40,087 bases of DNA from the NCBI RefSeq assembly GCF_014696315.1, contig NZ_JACJPX010000074.1, positions 1-40,087 of the forward strand. Reading direction: 5' to 3'. This stretch comes from Calothrix membranacea FACHB-236 (lineage in GTDB: Bacteria > Cyanobacteriota > Cyanobacteriia > Cyanobacteriales > Nostocaceae). The notes beneath the pieces are model-generated. The model saw only the letters and a program-made list of their open reading frames with translations. It was not told where the DNA came from and did no database searches. A program made the translations under genes and the position numbers. Of this stretch, positions 24,886 to 32,939 are shown in pieces. Position 1 is the first letter of the stretch. Every line of letters begins with the position of its first letter.

Positions 24886-25629
24886 ATGTATTTTAAACTT
24901 GAAAAATCCACCGGAACTCGCGTGATTCTGCTACGCCACGGAGAAAGTACATTTAATGCTTTGGGTTTATATCAAGGAAGTAGTGATGAATCTGTATTAA
25001 CAGCAATTGGGCGCAGGGATGCGAGAATTACAGGTAAGTTTTTACAAGAAATTGCCTTTGATGCTGCTTATATTAGTTCTTTAAAACGGGCGCGGGAAAC
25101 TGCTAAGGAAATTTTTGCAGTTATGGCGGTACAGCCAAGGGAAATTTTGATCAGCGATAAATTACGCGAAAATGATTTACCAATTTGGCAAGGTTTGGCA
25201 TTTGAATATGTACGCGAAACTTTCCCAGAAGCTTATCAAATGTGGAAACAGCGTCCCCATGAATTTTACATACAGATAGATGCAGAAACTAAGTTTTATC
25301 CGGCATTGGATTTATATCAACGGGTACAGGAATTTTGGCAGGAAGTGTTACCAAAACATATAGGGCAAACTTTATTAGTAATAGCGCATGGGGGAACAAA
25401 TCGGGCTTTAATTAGCACTGCTTTGGGGATAAGTCCGGCGTTTTATCATTGTTGGCAACAGTCTAATTGTGGGATAAGTGTACTGAATTTTGCTGATGGT
25501 TCGTTAGGTTCTGCAAAATTAGAGGTGATGAATTTGAATCATCATCTGATTTGGGGAAGGGAGGAGAGAAGGAGTATTTTTAAACGCAAAGTATCACAGA
25601 GGTTTACGCTAAGGGGCGCGGAGGTTTAA
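24886..25629 (+). CDS. Histidine phosphatase (phosphoglycerate mutase-like)
   Basis: A 247-residue branch-1 histidine phosphatase. The catalytic His18 is in LLRHGESTFN; the second His lies in VIAHGGTNRAL (near residue 168), with supporting Arg in SLKRARETA and Glu in KLRENDLPIWQG. It may dephosphorylate a sugar phosphate or other metabolite; the family is broad. The C-terminal end (FKRKVSQRFTLRGAEV) is basic and looks repeat-derived. Its stop overlaps the next ATG (TAATG), so it is co-translated with the GT4 gene. Confidence 0.85.
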   Translation: MYFKLEKSTGTRVILLRHGESTFNALGLYQGSSDESVLTAIGRRDARITGKFLQEIAFDAAYISSLKRARETAKEIFAVMAVQPREILISDKLRENDLPIWQGLAFEYVRETFPEAYQMWKQRPHEFYIQIDAETKFYPALDLYQRVQEFWQEVLPKHIGQTLLVIAHGGTNRALISTALGISPAFYHCWQQSNCGISVLNFADGSLGSAKLEVMNLNHHLIWGREERRSIFKRKVSQRFTLRGAEV

Positions 25630-25631
25630 TG

Positions 25632-26942
25632 ATGAAGGTAGCATTTATTCTTTGGCGATTTCCGATTTTATCTGAGGCGTTTATTCTCAATCAAATTACG
25701 GGTTTAATTGACCGGGGACATGAGGTGCATATTTATCCAGTGAATGGGTTACCTAAAAATTATTCGGGGAAAATGCATCCCATTGTGGAGGAATATAAGT
25801 TGATGGATTGTGCTTATTTTCCTCCCCTTCTTCCTGAGAATATTACTTGGCGATTTTTTCAGGGTGTTGGCTTACTACTGCAAAATATTCATCGAGGTTC
25901 TTTAAAAACTTTGCGGTTTTTTCAACCTGGAAAGTATCACTATGAAGTAGCGACTTTAAAAACCTTTTATCGCATGGTGCCGTTTCTCCAAGATGGTAAA
26001 TATGATATTATTCACTGTCAATTTGGCACTTTATCACCAATTGCCCTGGCGTATCGGGAGGCGGGGATAATTTCTGGTAAACTAATTACAACTTTTCGCG
26101 GTGTTGATATTAGTAAGTATGTAGATGAGAATGGTGTAAATGTTTATGATCAACTGTTTCGCGAAGGAGAGTTTTTCTTAGCCAACTGCAAATTCTTTGG
26201 CGATCGCGCCATTAATTTAGGCTGTAATCCTGATAAAATGGTGGTGCATGGTTCTGGTTTAGATTGTACGAAATTCGCTTTTAAACCGCGTTATTTTCCT
26301 AGCAATGGCAAGGTGCAGATTGCGACAACGGGAAGATTGGTAGAAAAGAAAGGTATTGAATATGCGATTCGTGCAGTTGCTAAAATAGCTGAGATTCACC
26401 CTCATATTGAATATCAAATTATTGGTGATGGGGAATTAAAGCCGCATTTTGAACAGCTAATTGCTGAATTAAATATCGGTCATCTTGTCAAATTATTGGG
26501 ATGGAAGCAACAAAAAGAAATTGTTGAAATCCTCGATAATGCTCATATTTTTGTAGCGCCGAGTGTCACGGCTGCTGATGGGAATCAAGATGCGCCAGTG
26601 AATACGTTAAAAGAAGCGATGGCGATGGGTTTACCTGTGATTAGTACCGTACATGGCGGGATTCCAGAATTGGTTGCTGATGGGGTTTCGGGGTTTTTAG
26701 TTCCCGAACGAGATGCAAATGCGATCGCTTCTAAATTATCCTATTTAATTGAGCATCCAGAATTGTGGGTAAAAATGGGTAAAGCTGGACGTGCGCGTGT
26801 AGAAGAAAAATACGATATGCACAAGCTAAATGATGAATTAGTCGCCATTTATCAACAAATGCTGCAGCCAGAATTACCGCCACAAAATCTGCAACAGCCA
26901 GCTAAAGAATTAACTCAGCGAATTTTAGATTTTAGATTTTAG
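25632..26942 (+). CDS. GT4-family glycosyltransferase, copy 1
   Basis: A 436-residue GT-B glycosyltransferase resembling WcaL-type polysaccharide enzymes. The N-terminus KVAFILWRFPILSEAFILNQ is typical, as are TTFRGVDISKY, TTGRLVEKKGIEYAIRAV and the donor-site region with DAPVNTLKEAMAMGLPVIST. Two ATG codons (25629, 25632) are in frame; the second has GGAGG 7 bp upstream. The last codons (RILDFRF) lie in an AGATTTT heptamer run that also supplies the stop. Its paralogue lies 156 bp downstream and shares a nearly identical 282-bp block (26577-26858). Confidence 0.88.
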   Translation: MKVAFILWRFPILSEAFILNQITGLIDRGHEVHIYPVNGLPKNYSGKMHPIVEEYKLMDCAYFPPLLPENITWRFFQGVGLLLQNIHRGSLKTLRFFQPGKYHYEVATLKTFYRMVPFLQDGKYDIIHCQFGTLSPIALAYREAGIISGKLITTFRGVDISKYVDENGVNVYDQLFREGEFFLANCKFFGDRAINLGCNPDKMVVHGSGLDCTKFAFKPRYFPSNGKVQIATTGRLVEKKGIEYAIRAVAKIAEIHPHIEYQIIGDGELKPHFEQLIAELNIGHLVKLLGWKQQKEIVEILDNAHIFVAPSVTAADGNQDAPVNTLKEAMAMGLPVISTVHGGIPELVADGVSGFLVPERDANAIASKLSYLIEHPELWVKMGKAGRARVEEKYDMHKLNDELVAIYQQMLQPELPPQNLQQPAKELTQRILDFRF

Positions 26943-27092
26943 ATTTTGGATTGAATATGTCAAATATAAAATTCAAAATAGTAGTTTCACCTATCTTGGT
27001 TGGGGAATATTCTCAGAATTTACCATTACAAGCTATGTGGAATAAATCTAAAATTCCAAATTCAAAAATTACCAATTTAAAATCCAAAATTT
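26920..27092 (+). repeat. AGATTTT heptamers and AT-rich repeat spacer
   Basis: Three AGATTTT units cross the end of the first GT4 gene. The spacer continues with TAAAATTCAAAATA and inverse-like AAATCTAAAATTCCAAATTC segments of the same low-complexity family. No gene is seen. Confidence 0.65.
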
Positions 27093-27098
27093 AAAATC

Positions 27099-28388
27099 AT
27101 GAAAGTTGCCTTTTTTGTAGCACATTTCCCGGTGCTATCTGAGCCGTTTATTTTAAATCAAATTGTTGGCACAATAGAACGGGGACATGATGTTGATATC
27201 TATTCTCTGGATGGTTATCCTGAAGATTTATCAAAATTACACCCAGCAGTTGAAAAATATCATCTCATTGAACGCACAATTTACGCTCACTCTCGCCCAA
27301 ATAATCAGTTATGGCGTTGGGTGAAAGGTTTAAGTTTACTGTTGCTCAACTTTTACAAAAATCCTGGTGTTTGTCTCCAGTTACTTAATACTTCTCGCTA
27401 TGTTAGCCAAGCCAAATCATTAAAAATGCTCTATCGAGCGTTACCATTTTTAGAAAAGAAATCTTACGACATAATTCACTGTCAATTTAGCACCTTAGGC
27501 GTATTTGGTGTATGGTTTCGTCAACTGGGTTTAATTGAAGGTAAATTAATTTCCACCTTTCGCGGTTCAGATATTAGCAAGTTTCTCCCTAAATGGGGTG
27601 AACAGGTTTATCAAGAATTATTTCAAGAAACAGATTTCTTTTTAGCTAACTGTGAATTTTTCAAAAATAAAGCAGTTGCTTTGGGTTGTGATGCTAATAA
27701 AATTCATGTCCACGGTTCAGGAATTGATTGTAGTAAATTCTTTTTTAAAGAACGTGTAATTCCCCACGATGGAATTATCCGCATTGCTACTACTGGACGT
27801 TTAGTAGAGAAAAAAGGCATTGAATATGTAATTAAAGCTATCGCTCAAGTAGCTAAATATCACCCTCATCTTGAATATAATATTATTGGGGATGGGGAAT
27901 TAAAAGAAAATTTGCAAAACCTAATTGCCGAATTAAATCTGAGCCATATTGTCAAATTATTAGGTTGGAAACAGCAAAAAGAAATTGTCGAAATTCTCGA
28001 TAAATGCCAAATTTTTATTGCGCCTAGCGTCACGGGTAAAGATGGGAATCAAGATGCGCCAGTGAATACGTTAAAAGAAGCGATGGCGATGGGTTTACCT
28101 GTGATTAGTACAATACATGGCGGGATTCCAGAATTGGTTGCAGATGGGGTTTCTGGCTTTTTAGTTCCCGAACGAGATGCAGATGCGATCGCCTCTAAAT
28201 TATCCTACTTAATTGAGCATCCAGAATTGTGGGTAAAAATGGGTAAAGCTGGACGTGCGCGTGTAGAAGAAAAATACGACATGGATAAGCTAAATGATGA
28301 ATTAGTCGCCATTTATCAACAGCTTTTACAAGGTGAATTAACCACAGAAAATCTGGTAGAGAAGTCATTAATTACATCTCAATATTAA
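27099..28388 (+). CDS. GT4-family glycosyltransferase, copy 2
   Basis: A 429-residue paralogue of the gene before it with the same landmarks: KVAFFVAHFPVLSEPFILNQ, STFRGSDISKF, TTGRLVEKKGIEYVIKAI and DAPVNTLKEAMAMGLPVIST. The N-terminal two thirds differ clearly from copy 1, whereas 28041-28322 is almost the same DNA. The acceptor domain has therefore diverged while the donor domain stayed the same, which suggests the same sugar donor and a different acceptor. The GT2 gene starts 22 bp downstream. Confidence 0.88.
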   Translation: MKVAFFVAHFPVLSEPFILNQIVGTIERGHDVDIYSLDGYPEDLSKLHPAVEKYHLIERTIYAHSRPNNQLWRWVKGLSLLLLNFYKNPGVCLQLLNTSRYVSQAKSLKMLYRALPFLEKKSYDIIHCQFSTLGVFGVWFRQLGLIEGKLISTFRGSDISKFLPKWGEQVYQELFQETDFFLANCEFFKNKAVALGCDANKIHVHGSGIDCSKFFFKERVIPHDGIIRIATTGRLVEKKGIEYVIKAIAQVAKYHPHLEYNIIGDGELKENLQNLIAELNLSHIVKLLGWKQQKEIVEILDKCQIFIAPSVTGKDGNQDAPVNTLKEAMAMGLPVISTIHGGIPELVADGVSGFLVPERDADAIASKLSYLIEHPELWVKMGKAGRARVEEKYDMDKLNDELVAIYQQLLQGELTTENLVEKSLITSQY

Positions 28389-28410
28389 TTATCAACAGGA
28401 GTCATCAACA

Positions 28411-29460
28411 ATGCCAGCACCAATCGTTACTTTAGTTGTTGTACCCCGTGAGCGTTTTAGCTGTACGCAAGCATCATTAGAAAGCATTTACGAATATACA
28501 ACTATTCCTTTTAAATTAGTTTATGTTGATGGTAATTCACCAAATAAAGTTCATCAATATTTAGAAACTCAAGCCCAAGAAAAGAATTTCACCTTAATTC
28601 GCACAGATTATTATCTGTCTCCCAACCATGCGCGGAATATTGGTTTAAGCTATGTAGATACAAAATATTTAGTATTCATTGATAATGATGTCATCGTTTC
28701 TCCTGGTTGGTTAGAAGCCTTAGTTAATTGTGCAGAAACCACAGGCGCAACCGTTGTCGGCCCTTTAATGTGCGAAAAGCAACCCATACATCAAAGAGTA
28801 CATTTTGCGGGGGGAGAAAGTCACATTGTCATTGATATTAAAGGCAGAAGACATCTGCGTGAGAAAATGTATAAACAAGGTCATCAAGTACCAGAATTAC
28901 TTCCCCATCTGCAGCAAAATGAAACAGAATTGGCAGAGTTTCACTGTACTTTAGTTCGCACTAAAATATTTGAGGAAATTGGCTATTTAGATGAGCAAAT
29001 GCTCAATACTAAAGAACACCTAGATTTTTGTATGACTGTCAGAGATGCAGGTGGTAAAATTTATTTTGAACCTGAAAGTTTAGTTACTTATGTACCAGGC
29101 CCTCCCCTAGAATGGAGTGATTTACACTTTTATATGCTGCGTTGGAGTGATGCTTGGACTTTAGGCAGTTTACAACGCCTCCGCAGCAAATGGGATTTAT
29201 CTGAAGATGGCTATTTCCAAACCAAATACAAAAAATTAGGCGTAAGAAGAGTAGCGACAATTATTAAACCTTTTGTACGTCAAGTCAGTTTCGGGAATGA
29301 GAATAAGCCGTTAAAAAGATTATTGAAAAAGTTAGATAGAAAATTTAACCAATTTCTTACTGACCGCTATACCAAAATGCTTTCACAACGCAAACTTACA
29401 TTACCATCTCATATTCCCCAGCCTCAGATATCTTGTGGAAAGCCCTACGCCAACGTTTGA
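28411..29460 (+). CDS. GT2-family glycosyltransferase
   Basis: A 349-residue GT-A glycosyltransferase, last gene of the glycan cluster. The N-terminal half has IVTLVVVPRERFSCTQASLE, KLVYVDGNSPN, then NHARNIGLSYVDTKYLVFID with the D-x-D-like metal motif IDNDV, and a C-terminal domain with ED-like TKEHLDFCMTVRDAGG. AGGAG at 28398-28402 precedes the ATG. The C-terminus is basic and soluble. Sugar specificity is unknown. A strong hairpin follows at 29461-29501. Confidence 0.87.
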   Translation: MPAPIVTLVVVPRERFSCTQASLESIYEYTTIPFKLVYVDGNSPNKVHQYLETQAQEKNFTLIRTDYYLSPNHARNIGLSYVDTKYLVFIDNDVIVSPGWLEALVNCAETTGATVVGPLMCEKQPIHQRVHFAGGESHIVIDIKGRRHLREKMYKQGHQVPELLPHLQQNETELAEFHCTLVRTKIFEEIGYLDEQMLNTKEHLDFCMTVRDAGGKIYFEPESLVTYVPGPPLEWSDLHFYMLRWSDAWTLGSLQRLRSKWDLSEDGYFQTKYKKLGVRRVATIIKPFVRQVSFGNENKPLKRLLKKLDRKFNQFLTDRYTKMLSQRKLTLPSHIPQPQISCGKPYANV

Positions 29461-29501
29461 CGAGAAATTGACAATCCCTGAGATTGTCAATTGTAGTCTC
29501 G
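29461..29501 (+). terminator. Strong hairpin directly after the GT2 gene
   Basis: Perfect 10-bp stem AATTGACAAT / ATTGTCAATT with loop CCCTGAG, enclosed by CGAGA / TCTCG. It begins on the base after the stop codon. No T-run follows, so it may stabilise or end the transcript, or be another dispersed palindrome. Confidence 0.45.
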
Positions 29502-29603
29502 AAAATAGCAAATGTACTGTTCACAAGAAATGATTTAAGAAGTAAACATCAATTAAATTGTAGTTTGCGTTAGCGATCGCGTAACGTACTAAGAAAGATG
29601 CTG

Positions 29604-29911
29604 CCTTACTGTATTTGAGAGGCTATTTATAAAGTAAATATTAAGTAGGGGAGCCACTGCGTTGCGCGGGTTCCCCGCGTTGTAGCAAGTGGCATTGTGT
29701 TACGGCTGTGCAAGGATTTCGTCCTTAGAGACAATGAAATTTAGCCGTAACGCACCAATCTTTGTCGATGCGTTACGCTATCGCTAACGCATCCTACAAT
29801 TTAAGTTTTACTTTATAAATTATCTCTGAGATCCCAATTACTGTATTTCACTCCTCAATTACTGTATTTGAGATTCCAATTACTATATTTGACTCCTCAA
29901 TTACTGTATTT
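29604..29911 (+). repeat. 21-bp tandem array split by the element at 29619
   Basis: Five units of the form ATTACTGTATTTGAGATCCCA, with the second and fourth ending in CACTCCTCA or GACTCCTCA, appear when the inserted element and one TGA are removed. The left part of the first unit is at about 29604-29618, the remainder at 29827-29911. The gap 29461-30093 otherwise holds the hairpin at 29461, an HIP1 site and CTCCCTG heptamers near 29955-29990; no gene is seen. Confidence 0.85.
29619..29826. mobile_element. Transposase-less element (MITE-like), 208 bp, TGA target duplication
   Basis: Ends GAGGCTATTTATAAAGTAAA and, inverted, GAGATAATTTATAAAGTAAA. TGA is present on both sides (29616-29618 and 29827-29829). 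The first half matches the copy at 22653 closely (GGGGAGCCACTGCGTTGCGC, then GTAGCAAGTGGC), while the second half differs and contains the TGCGTTACGC-TATC-GCTAACGCA hairpin. No coding capacity. Confidence 0.85.
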
Positions 29912-30093
29912 AAGGGACTTCCAGAACAATATAGTCCAATAATATTTTATTCTCCCCCCTGCTCCCTGCTCCCTGCTCCCTGCCCCCCTGCCTCTCTAAA
30001 GAAGACTTCCCAAAAAAACAATGTGATAATCTCTCCCAAAATCCCAAATTGGTATAAGCTGGTACGAAGTTGAATAGCAAAGAATAGCGCCTT

Positions 30094-30864
30094 ATGTCAA
30101 TTATTGCGCTCAGGGCATGGTATATACAGGATTATGAGCCGATCGCGGAACTAGAAAAGCGTCAGCCAGACATTCGCCTCAGTAAAAAAAGTTTACTGCG
30201 ATCGGGTTTGCGTGCGGATTTTTTAGAAGACAGTGACGATGTCAAGCAGTCAACTTGGTTTGGGCGCTATTTAGAAGGCGAAAATATTGAATTTTATATT
30301 GAAGGTAGCGGTGGCTATGCGGTAGCCAATATTGACTTGATTAGTCATGAAATCTATTTCACTAAGCAAGCGCTGTTAGCACAGTTAGATCCGACAATTT
30401 TTTTATGCTATCAAACCGAGTATGCCGATGCGAGTGAGGCTTTGCGAGAAGGGTTGCAAAATAGTTTGGAAAATTTGAATAAGCGATCGCGTCTCCCCTT
30501 AACTTTAGTAGAATCTTATCGCCCAGGTAGCGGCCCTTTGCGCCTTTCTACTGGTATTCTGCGAAAAATCCGCAAAAGTTTACTGTTTATTGCCGATACT
30601 ACAGCCATTGCTAGCATCGCTGGGAAAGAAACCACACAATTAATCCCCAGCCCTAATGTCTGTATTGAACTTGGCTATGCGATGCAAAGTAAGCGATCGG
30701 AACAAATTTTACTAGCGCAAATGCAACGCCCAGATTTAGAAGGAGACTTTCCCTTCGATTTACCAAAGCAGCAAATTCTACAATTTCAAGATAGTAAACA
30801 ACTCAATAAAATTCTCACAAGCGCAATTACAGCCCAGTTAGCAAGATTTAAGTTATTTTTTTAA
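30094..30864 (+). CDS. Protein with C-terminal TIR-like nucleotide-binding domain
   Basis: A 256-residue soluble protein in two parts. Residues 1-98 are not recognised. Residues 101-250 follow a TIR-like pattern: strand TIFLCYQTEYAD, a helix (ASEALREGLQNSLENLN), strand LPLTLVESYR, strand SLLFIADTTA, then PSPNVCIELGYAM, with Glu192 where NAD-cleaving TIR proteins carry their catalytic Glu, and PFDLPKQQILQF. The PNVxxELGYA...PFDL signature recurs in predicted nucleotide-binding proteins near defence genes. No partner defence gene is adjacent; neighbours are the transposon-like element and a membrane protein. Function as NADase is a guess. Confidence 0.55.
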   Translation: MSIIALRAWYIQDYEPIAELEKRQPDIRLSKKSLLRSGLRADFLEDSDDVKQSTWFGRYLEGENIEFYIEGSGGYAVANIDLISHEIYFTKQALLAQLDPTIFLCYQTEYADASEALREGLQNSLENLNKRSRLPLTLVESYRPGSGPLRLSTGILRKIRKSLLFIADTTAIASIAGKETTQLIPSPNVCIELGYAMQSKRSEQILLAQMQRPDLEGDFPFDLPKQQILQFQDSKQLNKILTSAITAQLARFKLFF

Positions 30865-30958
30865 CCCTCAGAGTAGTCAATTGACCTGGAAATAGCTTAT
30901 GAAGGATACATTCAAGTAAAAAGCTTGTATCAAATTTACCATAGGCTCAGGAGTCAAT

Positions 30959-32029
30959 ATGACAACTGCTCTAGAGGATAGACCATTACCATCACGCCTG
31001 CAAGTATTAGATGTAACCAAGGGCTTCGTAATGATCACGATGGCAACTCGCCATTGCGCTTTCTTTTTTTCTGCTTACTTACTACAATTACCGTTCAATT
31101 TGTTTGACCCCTACATCTTTTCTACCTTTCTGCTATGTTTTGGTATTGGTAATGGTTTGTCACGCCGTACCAAAAAACCGGAAGTATTAGGCAAACTTTT
31201 AATTGTCTATTTAATGGGTGGATTACCCAGCGCCGTAGTTACTTACCTTTTGAGAAATAAAGAAGCCAGTGTGAGCATGATACCTACTATTGCTCGCGAT
31301 CAACTAATCAATGCAGTAACCTTACAACAGAGGCTAACTTTTGCTGACTTTTTGGTACCCTTTATCGTCGCCTTTGCCCTTTTTCTGGGTCTGCAATTTT
31401 TATTCCGAGAATTTAACTATCTTACAGTCGCTACGGCTTTTGGTATTTCCACTATTTTATATCTTTCCGGCTATGTTTTAGTGCAAATAGCTCCTGACTC
31501 ATTCTTTCGTGATTTTTACGCTCAAGGATTTCGTTGCCTTCAAAGTATACCCATATTTATCACAGGTGTTTGTCTTGGTCTATTTCTGAGAGAAAAAGGA
31601 AGAATGCCAATTATAAAAATGCCAGTATTACTATTGATGAATATTAGCTTTTTCGCTTTGATATTTATTGCGGATTCCAAATTTCAACATCAAATGTATC
31701 AGGGGAGAATTTGGAAGAAGAGTGGAGAGTTAAGCTATTTACTAGTTAGTATTATTGTTTCAGTTTTATTATTATTTGTCATAGAAAGTATCATTAAATC
31801 AAAATTTATGCAAAACCAACTTTCTTTGGTTCTAAATTTTTTAGAAAATATAGGTAAAAAAACTATGAAATGCTTATGGATACAATTTTTATTGTTTCCC
31901 TTAGCAGGTTATGTTGTATCTATGAATTTTATTCATCCATTCAACCTAATACTCAGCCTAGCTACTATTGCTTTGATGTGTTGGCTAACCGTAGATGAGC
32001 GTTTCGATAAAATTTTGCCGCATAAGTAA
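30959..32029 (+). CDS. Multi-pass membrane protein, acyltransferase-3/HGSNAT-like
   Basis: This 356-residue protein has about ten hydrophobic helices. The start of the first helix, RLQVLDVTKGFVMITMATRH followed by C, matches the R-x-x-x-L-D-x-x-[RK]-G-x-x-[MI]...H pattern of membrane acyltransferases of the acyltransferase-3, OpgC and HGSNAT/DUF1624 type, where Arg and His matter for acyl transfer. It could decorate a glycan or lipid. AGGAG at about 30949 sets the start. It stands 94 bp after the TIR-like gene on the same strand; no functional link is evident. The precise family is uncertain. Confidence 0.6.
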   Translation: MTTALEDRPLPSRLQVLDVTKGFVMITMATRHCAFFFSAYLLQLPFNLFDPYIFSTFLLCFGIGNGLSRRTKKPEVLGKLLIVYLMGGLPSAVVTYLLRNKEASVSMIPTIARDQLINAVTLQQRLTFADFLVPFIVAFALFLGLQFLFREFNYLTVATAFGISTILYLSGYVLVQIAPDSFFRDFYAQGFRCLQSIPIFITGVCLGLFLREKGRMPIIKMPVLLLMNISFFALIFIADSKFQHQMYQGRIWKKSGELSYLLVSIIVSVLLLFVIESIIKSKFMQNQLSLVLNFLENIGKKTMKCLWIQFLLFPLAGYVVSMNFIHPFNLILSLATIALMCWLTVDERFDKILPHK

Positions 32030-32141
32030 GATGCGTTAGCCAGCAAAGCATATGGTAATTCAATTTTACTTGATAAGTAATAGGTATTTACTCATTACTC
32101 ATTACTCATTACTCATTACTCATTGCATAACGCATCCTACC
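32028..32141. repeat. Split GATGCGTTA ... TAACGCATCCTAC hairpin enclosing ACTCATT heptamers
   Basis: The arms GATGCGTTA (from 32030) and TAACGCATCCTAC (32128-32141) belong to the common hairpin family, but here they are about 100 bp apart and enclose five ACTCATT units (about 32090-32124). A heptamer tract appears to have grown inside a dispersed repeat. Confidence 0.65.
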
Positions 32142-32221
32142 ATCAAAATATTCTGAGCTAAAGAATAAGTAAAATATTGAGGTATTTAAATATTTTGAAT
32201 TTTGAATTTCGCTACTAGCAT

Positions 32222-32800
32222 TTATTCCCATATTTTCTGTAAATTCAAGATAAATCCAGGTAAGATATCTTCTCCCGAAACTGTTGTTGGTGCTGTTAAA
32301 ATTTCCACCGATTGCTGAGGGCGATAAATTTCTAATTCTTGTTTTTTACGGTTAATTAACAAACCTAAACGGCAACCATTATCAATATACTCTCGCATTT
32401 TTTCTTGAACTTTTTGCAGCCTATCTGATGGTGAAAGTATTTCAATGACAAAATCAGGACATAGGGGAATAAATTTTTCTTTTTGTTCTGGAGTCAAAGC
32501 ATTCCAGCGGCTTTTTTCTACCCAAGACACATCAGGAGAACGGTCAGCACCATTTGGTAAAGTAAAACCTGTAGAAGAATCAAACACTTCTCCTAGTTGA
32601 TTTTGTTCGTTCCATTGTGCTACTTGCAATATTAAATTAACATTGCGTTTTCCTGTCTCTCCTCCTGTAGGTGGCATTATAATTAGTTCTCCTTCAGCAT
32701 TACGTTCTAATTTCAAATCAGGGTTATCTTGACAGAGTTGATAAAACTCTTCTGAAGTTAGTTTAATTACAGAATCGAGCTTTAATGTAAGTGATGTCAC
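32222..32800 (-). CDS. Uma2-family (DUF820) putative endonuclease
   Basis: A 192-residue member of a family greatly expanded in cyanobacteria, with a PD-(D/E)XK-like core. Visible features are PPTGGETGKRN, the first acidic motif RSPDVSWVEKSRW, then CPDFVIEILSPSD and M-R-E-Y-I-D-N-G-C-R-L-G. The frame is open to a TTG at 32839, but the GTG at 32800 is chosen: GGAG lies 9 bp upstream and the resulting start VTSLTLKLDSVIKLT matches the usual family N-terminus. The role is unknown; many members lie near mobile DNA. It is isolated here. Confidence 0.82.
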   Translation of the reverse strand: MTSLTLKLDSVIKLTSEEFYQLCQDNPDLKLERNAEGELIIMPPTGGETGKRNVNLILQVAQWNEQNQLGEVFDSSTGFTLPNGADRSPDVSWVEKSRWNALTPEQKEKFIPLCPDFVIEILSPSDRLQKVQEKMREYIDNGCRLGLLINRKKQELEIYRPQQSVEILTAPTTVSGEDILPGFILNLQKIWE

Positions 32801-32895
32801 GTGGCTTGGCTCCAAATTCAAAATTAAAAATTTACTCAATGGTTGCCATATTATTTCTATTTTATTTTGTGAAATGGTTGCACGGTGAAAATCCA

Positions 32896-32926
32896 GATGC
32901 GTTACGCCATAGGCTAACGCATCCTA
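32896..32926. repeat. Dispersed hairpin GATGCGTTA-N10-TAACGCATCCTAC
   Basis: Perfect 9-bp arms with the usual CCTAC tail, 14 bp after the end of the minus-strand nucleosidase gene. Related copies are at 3137, 29767 and 32030. Confidence 0.75.
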
Positions 32927-32939
32927 CAAAAGCGGAATA

